64,000 nt of DNA from Gemmatimonadaceae bacterium. GTDB lineage: Bacteria > Gemmatimonadota > Gemmatimonadetes > Gemmatimonadales > Gemmatimonadaceae. Positions 35,279-43,430 of the stretch are shown here, piece by piece; position 1 is the stretch's first letter, and every line of letters starts with the position of its first letter. The stretch lies in assembly GCA_025358925.1 (NCBI GenBank), contig JANYHT010000030.1, forward strand, positions 1 through 64,000, in the 5' to 3' direction. The position numbers were made by a program, and so were the translations under genes. The notes beneath the pieces are model-generated. The model was given only the letters and a program-made list of their open reading frames with translations, did no database searches and had not been told where the DNA came from.

Positions 35279-35950
35279 ATGTCCGCACCGTCCTCACTTA
35301 CGCACGCTGGCTTGCAGGCAGCGGTTGCACATCTCGTGCAATATGACACTGGACTTGCCGCGATTGTCGAAGCACACGGCGCGCCACCGATGTGGGATCG
35401 TCCGCGCGGATTTGCCACGTTGGTGCAGATCATTCTGGAGCAGCAAGTATCGCTGCAGTCGGCCGCGACCTTGTACGCGCGAGTGGCGCTGGCTTTAGGT
35501 GCAGTAACGCCGGCCACCGTCACGGCGTGTGGCGTTGATGGACTACGCGCCAATGGATTGACTCGACAAAAGGCAGCGTATGTTGTCGCGCTCGCGCAAT
35601 CTACATCCAGCGGCGCACTCCCCCTGCAGCACTTGCATCGGTACTCCGACGATGCGGCGGCGCAGTTGCTGACGCGTGTTCCCGGCATTGGACCGTGGAG
35701 CGCGAGCGTGTATCAGCTGATGGTGCTGAAGCGAGCAGATATCTGGCCACCCGGAGATTTGGCCTTGCACAAGGCGATGCAAAAACTCCGTGGACTTGCC
35801 GTGGTGCCGACGAGCGCTGAGGCGACGGCCTTTGCGTCCGTGTGGTCGCCGTTTCGTGCGGTGGCGGCGAGAATCTTGTGGCACGGGTATTTGCAAGATC
35901 GTGCCGCGCTCTCGCGAAATGTGCGCGTGCGGCCGCTACCGGCACGTTAG
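35279..35950 (+). CDS. DNA-3-methyladenine glycosylase 2 family (AlkA-like)
   Basis: 223 residues from ATG 35279; the 30 residues upstream have no conserved sequence. HhH-GPD fold: LVQIILEQQVSLQSAATLYA, the helix-hairpin-helix VPGIGPWSASVYQLM (residues 134-148) and catalytic Asp160 in WPPGDLALHKAM. Removes alkylated purines from DNA to start base excision repair. First of a dense plus-strand series; lies nine bases before the FMN reductase gene. Confidence 0.92.
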   Translation: MSAPSSLTHAGLQAAVAHLVQYDTGLAAIVEAHGAPPMWDRPRGFATLVQIILEQQVSLQSAATLYARVALALGAVTPATVTACGVDGLRANGLTRQKAAYVVALAQSTSSGALPLQHLHRYSDDAAAQLLTRVPGIGPWSASVYQLMVLKRADIWPPGDLALHKAMQKLRGLAVVPTSAEATAFASVWSPFRAVAARILWHGYLQDRAALSRNVRVRPLPAR

Positions 35951-35959
35951 ACTTTTGCC

Positions 35960-36505
35960 ATGCAGATCTTAGCGATATCGGGCAGCCTACGCGCCGCGTC
36001 GATCAACACCGCCTTGTTGCGTGCGACAATGATCGTTGCTCCGTCGTCGATCACAGTGTCGCTGTACGCTGGATTGCGATCACTCCCACCGTTTGATCCG
36101 GATGTGGAGATGGCGAGTATCGACGATCCATCGCTGATGCCAGCATCGGTGGCCGCATTTGGCGTCGCGTTACGTGCTGCAGACGCCGTAATATTCTCAA
36201 CGCCCGAGTATGCGCACGGCTTACCCGGCGTGTTGAAGAACGCACTCGATTGGGTGGTAGGGAGCGGTGAGTTCGTCGGTAAGCGCGTCGCGATCTTCAA
36301 TGCTTCGGCGTATGGCACGTTTGCGCACGCGTCGCTGCTGGAAACGTTAACGGTGATGTCAGCGCGTGTTGTTGCGGACGCTGCCGCGACGTGTACGACG
36401 CTGCATCGCTCCATGACGGATATGGAGATTGTTGCTGATGTATTGGTTGCGCATTCGTTGACGCGGGCGCTCGACATGCTTGCCGCATCGGTGCGTGCAG
36501 GATGA
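35960..36505 (+). CDS. NADPH-dependent FMN reductase family protein
   Basis: 181 residues with flavodoxin-like fold. Phosphate-binding loop SGSLRAASINTALL near the N-terminus, and the FMN-contacting segment STPEYAHGLPGVLKNALDWV is typical of the YieF/ArsH/azoreductase group (PF03358). Reduces quinones or flavins with NAD(P)H in the cytoplasm. ATGA overlap with the pseudouridine synthase gene. Confidence 0.92.
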   Translation: MQILAISGSLRAASINTALLRATMIVAPSSITVSLYAGLRSLPPFDPDVEMASIDDPSLMPASVAAFGVALRAADAVIFSTPEYAHGLPGVLKNALDWVVGSGEFVGKRVAIFNASAYGTFAHASLLETLTVMSARVVADAAATCTTLHRSMTDMEIVADVLVAHSLTRALDMLAASVRAG

Positions 36506-37260
36506 CGTCACAACGCAAGCGCGCTTCCGACGTCAAGCTCGGCACCGTGAGCATTGCGCGTGGATTGTCCAAGCTTGGCGTGTGTTCGCGCGCCGAGGGT
36601 GAACGACTGGTGCGTGCGGGACGCGTGACCGTAGGCGGTCACGTTATCCGTGACATCACATTTCGCGTGCGGCCAGAAACCGACGTGATGGCGATTGATG
36701 GCACACGTATCGCCAAAGTCGCGCACGTGTATGTGGCGCTCAATAAACCGCGAGGTCTTGTCACCACACGCGATGATCCACAGGGTCGCGCCACTATTTA
36801 CGATTGCCTGCCGAGTGACGTGCTGCCGTTTGTGGGTCCGGTGGGTCGACTTGATAAAGCGAGCGAAGGATTACTGTTACTCACCAACGATACGCAGTGG
36901 TCGGCGCGCGTCTCCGATCCGCTGTCACACGTCGACAAAACCTATCACGTCCAAGTACGTGCGCTCGTCACTGACGACATGATCGTGCAGCTCGCTGCGG
37001 GCGTGGTAGAAGTTACCACGGGCGAGCGTCTTGACGTAAAGCGTGTGTCGTTGCTACGCGTTGGGTCACGCAGCAGCGCCTGGCTGGAAGTTGTGCTTGA
37101 TGACGGGAAGAACCGGCACATTCGGCGATTGTTGGCGGTGCTCGGCATTGAGGTGTTGCGGTTGGTGCGTGTTGCGATAGGCCCGCTATTGCTGGGAACG
37201 TTAGCGAAGGGTGAATGGCGGATGTTGACAGCCGAGGAAACAAAACAGCTGGCGGGTTGA
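36502..37260 (+). CDS. Pseudouridine synthase, RsuA/RluB/E/F family
   Basis: 252 residues. S4 RNA-binding domain (about 18-70, GLSKLGVCSRAEGERLVRAG), then VALNKPRGLVTTRDDPQGR and the catalytic Asp118 in VGRLDKASEGLLLLTND. The later motif GKNRHIRRLLAVLGIEVLRL matches the RsuA family rather than RluA/C/D. Converts specific uridines to pseudouridine in 16S or 23S rRNA, or in tRNA for the RluF branch. Confidence 0.94.
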   Translation: MTSQRKRASDVKLGTVSIARGLSKLGVCSRAEGERLVRAGRVTVGGHVIRDITFRVRPETDVMAIDGTRIAKVAHVYVALNKPRGLVTTRDDPQGRATIYDCLPSDVLPFVGPVGRLDKASEGLLLLTNDTQWSARVSDPLSHVDKTYHVQVRALVTDDMIVQLAAGVVEVTTGERLDVKRVSLLRVGSRSSAWLEVVLDDGKNRHIRRLLAVLGIEVLRLVRVAIGPLLLGTLAKGEWRMLTAEETKQLAG

Positions 37261-37347
37261 CAACTACACGGGCGATCGGCGTTACTGCCACACGATGCGG
37301 CGCGCGCGTCACTCGAACAGTTGCTACGCTTGGAAACGAGAGGCACT

Positions 37348-37524
37348 ATGCAAAACGGACGACGCATCGCCGATCGACTGAGGCGCGCACACAGCGGGCC
37401 GATGTGGCACGGGCCTGCAGTGGGAGAGCTGCTCGTTGGCGCGGTGGGCGCGATGCCTCACGACGTGATTGAACACACCTCCTATCACGGTGGGCAGATC
37501 GCGCTACTCAAACGGGCGCTGTGA
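37348..37524 (+). pseudogene. DinB-family remnant with a large internal deletion
   Basis: 58 codons with a good ribosome site (GAGAGG) at ATG 37348. The first part (IADRLRRAHSGPMWHGPAVG) matches the N-terminal helix of DinB/YfiT-like proteins. The last part (DVIEHTSYHGGQIALLKRAL) matches their C-terminal metal-binding helix. About 90 residues normally between them, including the other metal-ligand histidines, are absent. The frame is intact and its TGA overlaps the next ATG (TGATG), so it could still be translated and couple to the fusion gene, but cannot form the usual four-helix fold. Confidence 0.6.
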
Positions 37525-38891
37525 TGGAACTGTTCTCTGATGTGTGGGCGCAGGCGTTGCAAAGCGCGCTCCGAGCAAGCGAGTCGTACCAACATGCGGC
37601 GCGTGGTTGGGAAGGTGCCGTAGTCCTCGACTGGAGCGACGCTCCATCACGCGCGTCGACCAACGACTGTGGTGTGTACCTTGATCTGTGGCACGGCGAT
37701 TGTCGTGTTGCGCGCGTGGCCACAAGCGCTGACTACGCAAGCTCGCGCTATGTATTGTCCGCGGACATGGCGTCATGGCTCACGGTGTTGGAAGGAAGAA
37801 TGGCTCCAACAACGGCAATTTTGCGCGGTAAGATTAAGCTCAAACGCGGAAGCTTAGGCGGCCTGATGCCGCACGTAAGCGCAGCGACCGAGCTGGTGCG
37901 CGTGGCGCAGACGGTGAGTCGCGACGTGTACGGCGCGACGGAGCCAAACAAGGATATTGCTGCGCCGAACGTAAACATCCGCGTAACAGAAGCCAAGACA
38001 CAACGCGCTCCATTACAGAGCACGAGTGCGATCGGTATTCGCTTCAACCTGTTTCCCATGCGCCTGTGGGAGAAAGCGAAACGGCTTGGCATCTGGAATC
38101 CAGCAGATATTGATTTTTCGCAAGATCGCATGGACTGGCAACGTCTTGCGCCAGACGAGCAGGATATGCTGCTGCGACTCACATCGTTGTTTCAAGCGGG
38201 CGAAGAAAGTGTCACGCTCGAGATACTTCCGCTGCTCGATGTGATTGCGCGCGAAGGCCGGCTCGAAGAGCAACTGTATCTCACAAGTTTTTTGTGGGAA
38301 GAAGCAAAACATGTCGAGGCGTTTCGCCGGTTTTTCGACCACGTTGCGGAAGTGACCGGTGATCTGACGCACTATCACTCAACAAGCTACCGACAGCTGT
38401 TTACCGACGAGCTGCCGGCAGCGATGGGTCGGTTACGCACGGACCGTTCACCGATTGCGCAGGCGCGCGCGTCCGTGACGTACAACATGATTGTCGAAGG
38501 AGTGCTAGCTGAAACGGGCTATCACGTTTACCATCGTGTGTTGGTCGAGCGCGGCATTATGCCGGGAATGCAGCGCGTCGCGGCGCTGCTCAAAGCCGAT
38601 GAGTCACGACATCTCGCCTACGGCATTTTCTTGCTGTCGCGTCTTGTCGTGGAGCATGGCGATCCCGTGTGGCAGGCCATTTCGTCGCGTATGGACGAGC
38701 TTTTGCCGGGCGCCATACAAATTATCAACGAAGCGTTCGCTGCATATCCTGTTGATCACCGTCCGTTCAACCTCGAACCCGAAGTGTTTGTGCAATTTGC
38801 GATGACGCAATTTCAACGTCGATTCGATCGTATTGAGCGCGCTCGTCGCCAATCGATCCATGATGTGCATGCCCTTGAGGCGATGGAGTAA
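37524..38891 (+). CDS. SCP2-like domain fused to R2-like ligand-binding oxidase (R2lox)
   Basis: 455 residues from ATG 37524 (TGATG overlap with the preceding frame). Residues 1-130 resemble SCP2-type sterol/lipid-carrier domains (VYLDLWHGDCRVARV, YVLSADMASWLTVLEG, AILRGKIKLKRGSLGGLMP). After a ~30-residue linker, residues ~165-440 form a full R2lox. All six metal ligands of the Mn/Fe site are present: E227, E260, H263, E325, E360 and H363. So are V230 and Y320, the pair that forms the Val-Tyr ether crosslink in Mycobacterium Rv0233. R2lox proteins bind a long-chain fatty acid and are distinct from ribonucleotide reductase R2. Residue numbers are my count. Confidence 0.88.
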   Translation: MELFSDVWAQALQSALRASESYQHAARGWEGAVVLDWSDAPSRASTNDCGVYLDLWHGDCRVARVATSADYASSRYVLSADMASWLTVLEGRMAPTTAILRGKIKLKRGSLGGLMPHVSAATELVRVAQTVSRDVYGATEPNKDIAAPNVNIRVTEAKTQRAPLQSTSAIGIRFNLFPMRLWEKAKRLGIWNPADIDFSQDRMDWQRLAPDEQDMLLRLTSLFQAGEESVTLEILPLLDVIAREGRLEEQLYLTSFLWEEAKHVEAFRRFFDHVAEVTGDLTHYHSTSYRQLFTDELPAAMGRLRTDRSPIAQARASVTYNMIVEGVLAETGYHVYHRVLVERGIMPGMQRVAALLKADESRHLAYGIFLLSRLVVEHGDPVWQAISSRMDELLPGAIQIINEAFAAYPVDHRPFNLEPEVFVQFAMTQFQRRFDRIERARRQSIHDVHALEAME

Positions 38892-38894
38892 CCC

Positions 38895-39431
38895 GTGCAC
38901 GAATATCGGTTCCAAGCGACGCCAGAAACAGTCGATGCTCTCCGTCGCCTTCGCCGCGCGTGGGCGGCATTGTTTATCTCTGAACGCGCCATCGACATAC
39001 GACTTGTCGACGGCACGGCGGTTCGTATTGAGGTAGAAGCCGCAGACATCGAAGATAAATTCGAAGCGTTTCGTATTAACGCGTGCGTGCAAGCAGGCGC
39101 CGATGTCGGCATGGAAGACGTGGTTGCGTTCGCGAAGGGCGGCAACGACATCGTCCTGTTTAGTGGCGTCACGTGGAGCGAGCCAGGTGCCGAAGTTGTC
39201 GGTATTGAATTGCAACCTGGCGCCGTGATGCACTTCAGCGGCCATCCGGGACAACTCTCGGAGACGGCAGAAGTGGTGTGTATTACCACCGACGCATTCG
39301 TGGTTGCGTCGTCGATCGGTGCTGGCCTGTTGGTGCGCACTGGCCTCAAGCCCAACACGCTCCAAGTTGTGCGTGATCGTGAGACGATCACTGCGTTTCT
39401 GTTTGAGCGCGGATACCAGAGCGACGCGTGA
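38895..39431 (+). CDS. Conserved hypothetical protein downstream of the SCP2-R2lox gene
   Basis: 178 residues from GTG 38895, with a GGAG ribosome site inside the end of the upstream gene. No signal peptide or membrane helix. Alternating short strands (AIDIRLVDGTAVRIEVEAAD, IVLFSGVTWSEPGAEVVGIE, GAVMHFSGHPGQLSETAEVV) suggest a mostly beta protein. No family recognised. Three bases downstream of the SCP2-R2lox gene and overlapping the HhH gene, so likely part of the same unit. Confidence 0.6.
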   Translation: MHEYRFQATPETVDALRRLRRAWAALFISERAIDIRLVDGTAVRIEVEAADIEDKFEAFRINACVQAGADVGMEDVVAFAKGGNDIVLFSGVTWSEPGAEVVGIELQPGAVMHFSGHPGQLSETAEVVCITTDAFVVASSIGAGLLVRTGLKPNTLQVVRDRETITAFLFERGYQSDA

Positions 39432-40018
39432 ACAGTGCGCTGTGGCTGTCGCTGGACAAACACGATTGGCACGCCGCATTGGCGTCGTATTCCATCGTGA
39501 TCGCACGCCAAGGTGTAGCACGATTGCCCACGCTCGACGCGTGGTACACTGACCAGCTTCCGCGCGCCATCGCATCACGAACGGTCCCGCACATCACGCA
39601 CGACGAACTCGTGCAGCTTACCGAATGGAAAATGGCGCGTGGGGTTTGGCGCGCGCCAAACTTGGTATTGGTGAGAAGCAATGCGCCGGATGTTGTTGAG
39701 GACGTCACCACATTGGCGTTCGCCAGAATCCCGCACCCAACGGCGCCTGTAGCGAAGATCGCGGAGTTAAAAGGCGTCGGCCCTGCAACCGCCTCCGCCG
39801 CCGTGGCCGCATTTGCACCGCAATACTATCCATTTTTCGACGAAATCGTCGCCGCACAGGTTACCGGACTTGACGCGGTCGCATGGACGCTCGGCTTCTA
39901 TGGTCGCTACGCGACGCGGCTGCGCGAGCGTGCGATTTCGCTGGGCACAGACTGGACGCCGACGATGGTGGAACGCGCACTATGGTCGTACGCGGGCGGT
40001 AAGGGTGGCCGCACGTGA
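39428..40018 (+). CDS. Helix-hairpin-helix protein related to DNA glycosylases
   Basis: 196 residues from GTG 39428 overlapping the upstream stop. The core resembles the HhH-GPD region: TEWKMARGVWRAPNLVLV, then AELKGVGPATASAAVAAFAP as the hairpin and YPFFDEIVAAQVTGL. A catalytic Asp in the usual place cannot be assigned with certainty (the FFDE acidic pair is a candidate). Similar uncharacterised proteins exist in fungi and plants. DNA binding is likely, enzymatic activity uncertain. Confidence 0.65.
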   Translation: MNSALWLSLDKHDWHAALASYSIVIARQGVARLPTLDAWYTDQLPRAIASRTVPHITHDELVQLTEWKMARGVWRAPNLVLVRSNAPDVVEDVTTLAFARIPHPTAPVAKIAELKGVGPATASAAVAAFAPQYYPFFDEIVAAQVTGLDAVAWTLGFYGRYATRLRERAISLGTDWTPTMVERALWSYAGGKGGRT

Positions 40019-40021
40019 TGA

Positions 40022-40987
40022 CTACTTCGGCGCGCGCGTAAACAATACAAAGTCGGCGCGTTTTGCGTACTCCGCGCCATTGGCTTTGGAGAGGTCCGCG
40101 AGCGGAACGGCTGTCAGTATTAAAACATTTGCTGACGTCGCGCGTCGACGTGCGCGTTCGGCGGTGCCGAGTCCAAAGTCACTGTGAAATGCGCCGTCGA
40201 CGTGAAAGACAATTGCGCCGGAGCCAGCGCGAGCAAGCGCATTCGCCACGGATTCGCCCATCGTTTCGTCTTTCACACACTGCGCCTCGTAAAAACGATC
40301 CGTCATGGCAGCAGCGGCAGCTAATTCTGCCGCGGACGGCTGCGCACCGGACGCGCCGTGGCCAGGTGTATCACCCATCAACGCTGCGAAGTGTTTGTAG
40401 TACGCATCTTTCGGACAAATATTCTGGGTGGCACTGTAGCTGCGCTCTGTTGCACTCATTGTGTCTAACGCCACGAGTCCTTTTCGACTCACGGCACTCG
40501 CGATGCGACGAGGCACGTTGGCCGCAATCACGGGCCAGCCGCGAATTCGCGACAGTTCCACGAGCGGTCGATAGTCGGTGTTGTAGCGGTCCCATGGACG
40601 CGAGCCAGCCATAAAATCCTTTTCGCTCACCGAGCCATCGAGATACTGGTTCAGCAAAAACTGCACATCACGCTCGAACATTTCAACGGAAAGCACAACG
40701 CGTTCGCGCCGTTCCCCGAGTGATGCAAGCACGGCAAGTTCGGCCGCGTGTGTAGCGGGATCGTCGTGCTGCTCGCCGAAAAACACGATGTCGACGCGCG
40801 ACGCGGCAGCAGCAAGTCGCGAGAACGGTACGAAGCGCGCCGCTTTCGTGTCGTAGATGCGGAGTGCAGAGGTGCCGTTGTCGGGCGATGTGGCATTCTT
40901 GCCGGGTCGCGAGACGCTGGCGCATGCAGTAAATGCGAACGGCGCAACGCAGAGCAGCAACGCGCGGACGGGCTTTCGGAGGGACAT
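40022..40987 (-). CDS. ChaN family lipoprotein
   Basis: 321 residues from ATG 40987, where the lipoprotein signal starts (RKPVRALLLCVAPFAFTAC). The core IVFFGEQHDDPATHAAELAV, VLSVEMFERDVQFLLNQYLD and WDRYNTDYRPLVELSRIRGW fits PF04187 (ChaN/EreA-like). ChaN of Campylobacter is an iron/heme-binding lipoprotein. A late GAIVFHVDGAFHSDFGLG segment supplies another family histidine. Periplasmic side of a membrane. Convergent with the HhH gene (three-base gap). Confidence 0.9.
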   Translation of the reverse strand: MSLRKPVRALLLCVAPFAFTACASVSRPGKNATSPDNGTSALRIYDTKAARFVPFSRLAAAASRVDIVFFGEQHDDPATHAAELAVLASLGERRERVVLSVEMFERDVQFLLNQYLDGSVSEKDFMAGSRPWDRYNTDYRPLVELSRIRGWPVIAANVPRRIASAVSRKGLVALDTMSATERSYSATQNICPKDAYYKHFAALMGDTPGHGASGAQPSAAELAAAAAMTDRFYEAQCVKDETMGESVANALARAGSGAIVFHVDGAFHSDFGLGTAERARRRATSANVLILTAVPLADLSKANGAEYAKRADFVLFTRAPK

Positions 40988-41117
40988 GCCTGTTTTTCGG
41001 GAGAGGCGGACTATCGTGTGTGGTAGCAGCGGGGTCCTCTTGATCCTCACGCTACGTGAGGTATTAGTCTAGAGATATTCACAGGCACGTACCAAATTAC
41101 GGGGAGACCAACGCCAA

Positions 41118-41867
41118 GTGCACTCCGAACACGAAATCGCAGCGCATATCCTCGACCTGCAAGACCTCGACAAGAATAAGCGCCTCCACGCGGTCATGGC
41201 GCTCGGCCAGACAGCCAACGTCGCGGCACTGCCAGCGCTACTCGCGCGCCTTGGCGCTGAGCCTGATTTTTTTGTGCGCGATAATGTGTCATGGGCGCTA
41301 CTGCGAATGGGTGACGCAGCGGTCCTTCCGTTAATTGCGATGCTCGACGATACAGACCACGTGGTGCGATACCACGCGGCACATTCGTTAAGCAAACTCG
41401 CTGATGCGCGTGCGGTCGAAGCGTTGATTGCCACACTCGACGATACCGATGTACACGTCGTACAGAAGGCGATCTATGCGCTCGGCAGCATTCGCGACGC
41501 GCGCGCGCTCTCGGCGCTCACATCGCGAATTGGGATTGGATCGCGCGAGTTGCAGAATGCGTTGCATGATGCGCTCGTGACGTTTGGGGCGACAGCAGTA
41601 CCGCACTTGTTAGTCATGTCGGAACATGCTGACGTTGCCGTACGGGTTGCAGTCACGGAAATACTGGGAGCCATTGGTGGGAGCGCCGTGTCGTCGGCGT
41701 TCGTTGCGGCGATGACGGATGACGCTTGGGAAGTGCGATTCGCCGCGGTGAATGCGATGCGTGGTATGCACGATCCGATTGTTGCACATGCGCTTGGCAT
41801 TGCTGCACAAGACGAGCATTTGCACGTGCGGCTGCTCGCCAAGCGCGTGTTGCAAGAGCGCCACTGA
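41118..41867 (+). CDS. HEAT-repeat protein
   Basis: 249 residues from GTG 41118. Almost entirely HEAT-like helical pairs of ~31 residues: RLHAVMALGQTANVAALPAL, VRDNVSWALLRMGDAAVLPL, VRYHAAHSLSKLADARAVEA, VVQKAIYALGSIRDARALSA and later copies. Such repeats (HEAT_2, PF13646; also in PBS lyases) form curved protein-interaction scaffolds. No catalytic or signal sequence. Probably couples to the unknown protein four bases downstream. Confidence 0.88.
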   Translation: MHSEHEIAAHILDLQDLDKNKRLHAVMALGQTANVAALPALLARLGAEPDFFVRDNVSWALLRMGDAAVLPLIAMLDDTDHVVRYHAAHSLSKLADARAVEALIATLDDTDVHVVQKAIYALGSIRDARALSALTSRIGIGSRELQNALHDALVTFGATAVPHLLVMSEHADVAVRVAVTEILGAIGGSAVSSAFVAAMTDDAWEVRFAAVNAMRGMHDPIVAHALGIAAQDEHLHVRLLAKRVLQERH

Positions 41868-41871
41868 TTTC

Positions 41872-42663
41872 GTGATATCAAACGTCGTGGTTGCGCCCAC
41901 TCTTCACACGATCTCTGGGATGTACGCGCTGAGTCGTGACGGTGGCCTTAAATCCGAGCGCTTCACCGCCTACGTTGCACGCGTCGAACACGAGTGGGGG
42001 TTGGTCGCGTACAATCCGATGGCGGGCGACGCGGCGCGTGAAACGGTCACGCAGTTACTCTCGCTTGATGCCGAGAATGTTGCGTGTAACATTGCCGAAC
42101 ACACCGCCATGCTTTGCGAGTACGAGCAGCAAATCACGATGGCGTTCGTTGTTCGATCCAAAGGGATGTGGACGGATCGTATAGCGACGGAGGTCGATGA
42201 TCGCTTCTCGACGAGACGGTCGCGACGAGACCACGGCTTGGTGAGTATGTGGTCGCGCGAGTCGTGCAATCTCGATGACGTGACGCGTGAAGTTGTGGCA
42301 GAGGTGGTGCGTGTAATGTGGGCGTCAATTCACGGCGCGAGCGATCGCATGGAGGCGCTGTTTGCTCGCGAAGGATTGGCGTACGCGATCGCAGCGTGCG
42401 TTTGCAATGCCGAGCCGTATGGTGGCTCGCCAAGTATGGAAGAGCGCGCGTTAGTGTCGGACGCGTTAGAAATGCTGCGTGGTACGCGCCTGCAGCGCGA
42501 CATCGTCGGCATCTTGTACGGAGACGATGTCGCCACTACGATGGGATTTTACACTCTCGGTATCGGTGATCGCGCAGGCTATCGCGTTGCGATTGCACAA
42601 GCCGCTGATCGCGTGCGATTGGTTGGTGCGGCACACGCGCTGCGCAATGGCGCGCCAACGTGA
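41872..42663 (+). CDS. Unrecognised cytosolic protein
   Basis: 263 residues from GTG 41872, close behind the HEAT gene; GTG 41887 is another candidate start. No signal peptide or membrane helix. Features: YVARVEHEWGLVAYNPMAGD, CNIAEHTAMLCEYEQQITMA and LDDVTREVVAEVVRVMWASI. Several cysteine and histidine residues in the middle might bind metal, but no known motif is visible. No family recognised. Confidence 0.55.
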   Translation: MISNVVVAPTLHTISGMYALSRDGGLKSERFTAYVARVEHEWGLVAYNPMAGDAARETVTQLLSLDAENVACNIAEHTAMLCEYEQQITMAFVVRSKGMWTDRIATEVDDRFSTRRSRRDHGLVSMWSRESCNLDDVTREVVAEVVRVMWASIHGASDRMEALFAREGLAYAIAACVCNAEPYGGSPSMEERALVSDALEMLRGTRLQRDIVGILYGDDVATTMGFYTLGIGDRAGYRVAIAQAADRVRLVGAAHALRNGAPT

Positions 42664-43409
42664 CATCCTCAATGAAAGTTGGTGCGTTGGCGCGTCGTAC
42701 GGGACTCTCGGTGCGCACGTTACATCACTATGATGACATTGGCTTGCTCGTACCGTCGTCGCGCACGTCGTCTGGACACCGGCTCTATGCGCATGCCGAC
42801 ATCGCGCGATTGCAGCAAATACAGGCGCTGCGCATTACGGGAATTCCATTAGACGAGATCCGGTGCATGCTCGAGGGCGAACAGTTGTCGCCTCAGCAGG
42901 TCATTCAAATGCATTTGGATCGGCTGTACGAGCAGATTGCGGTGCACACGCGATTGGTCGATCAGCTGCAACGGTTAGCGCGCCAGGGTGACACAATGAT
43001 GGAATTAACGACAGAAGCATTATGTCAGCTTATCGACGACATGACGAAACTGGACAGCTATTTCACGTTAGAGCAACTCGCGACGATGAAGGTCTTTGCG
43101 GCGGAGACAAGTCAACCGCGCATGCGACAAATCGGAAATGAATGGGCAGATATCGTTCCCGCCGTGCGCCATCACATGCAGCACGGCATTGCGCCAACGG
43201 ATACCGCAGTGCAGGCACTCGGTCTCCGTTGGCGCGCTCTGGTAAACGAGTTTACCGGTAGCGACAAAAAAATTGCCGCAAACCTTCGCACGATGCATCT
43301 CTTCGAGGCACCGATGCTTGCCACGAAAATGCAGCATGTGCCAGAGCCGGAAATGTTCACGTATATGGCAAACGTCTTTGCGACACTTCCCGGCGGCGGG
43401 CCAGGCTAA
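42660..43409 (+). CDS. MerR-family regulator with TipAS-like effector domain
   Basis: 249 residues from GTG 42660 (overlaps the upstream stop); ATG 42672 is equally good. N-terminal winged helix KVGALARRTGLSVRTLHHYD and GLLVPSSRTSSGHRLYAHAD, then a coiled dimer helix. The C-terminal ~110 residues (FTLEQLATMKVFAAETSQPR, LRWRALVNEFTGSD) resemble TipAS, which binds thiopeptides in Streptomyces TipAL. Likely activates transcription in response to a small molecule. Its target is not obvious here. Confidence 0.9.
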   Translation: MTSSMKVGALARRTGLSVRTLHHYDDIGLLVPSSRTSSGHRLYAHADIARLQQIQALRITGIPLDEIRCMLEGEQLSPQQVIQMHLDRLYEQIAVHTRLVDQLQRLARQGDTMMELTTEALCQLIDDMTKLDSYFTLEQLATMKVFAAETSQPRMRQIGNEWADIVPAVRHHMQHGIAPTDTAVQALGLRWRALVNEFTGSDKKIAANLRTMHLFEAPMLATKMQHVPEPEMFTYMANVFATLPGGGPG

Positions 43410-43430
43410 GCCATTGGCCTCCGCGCTTCG

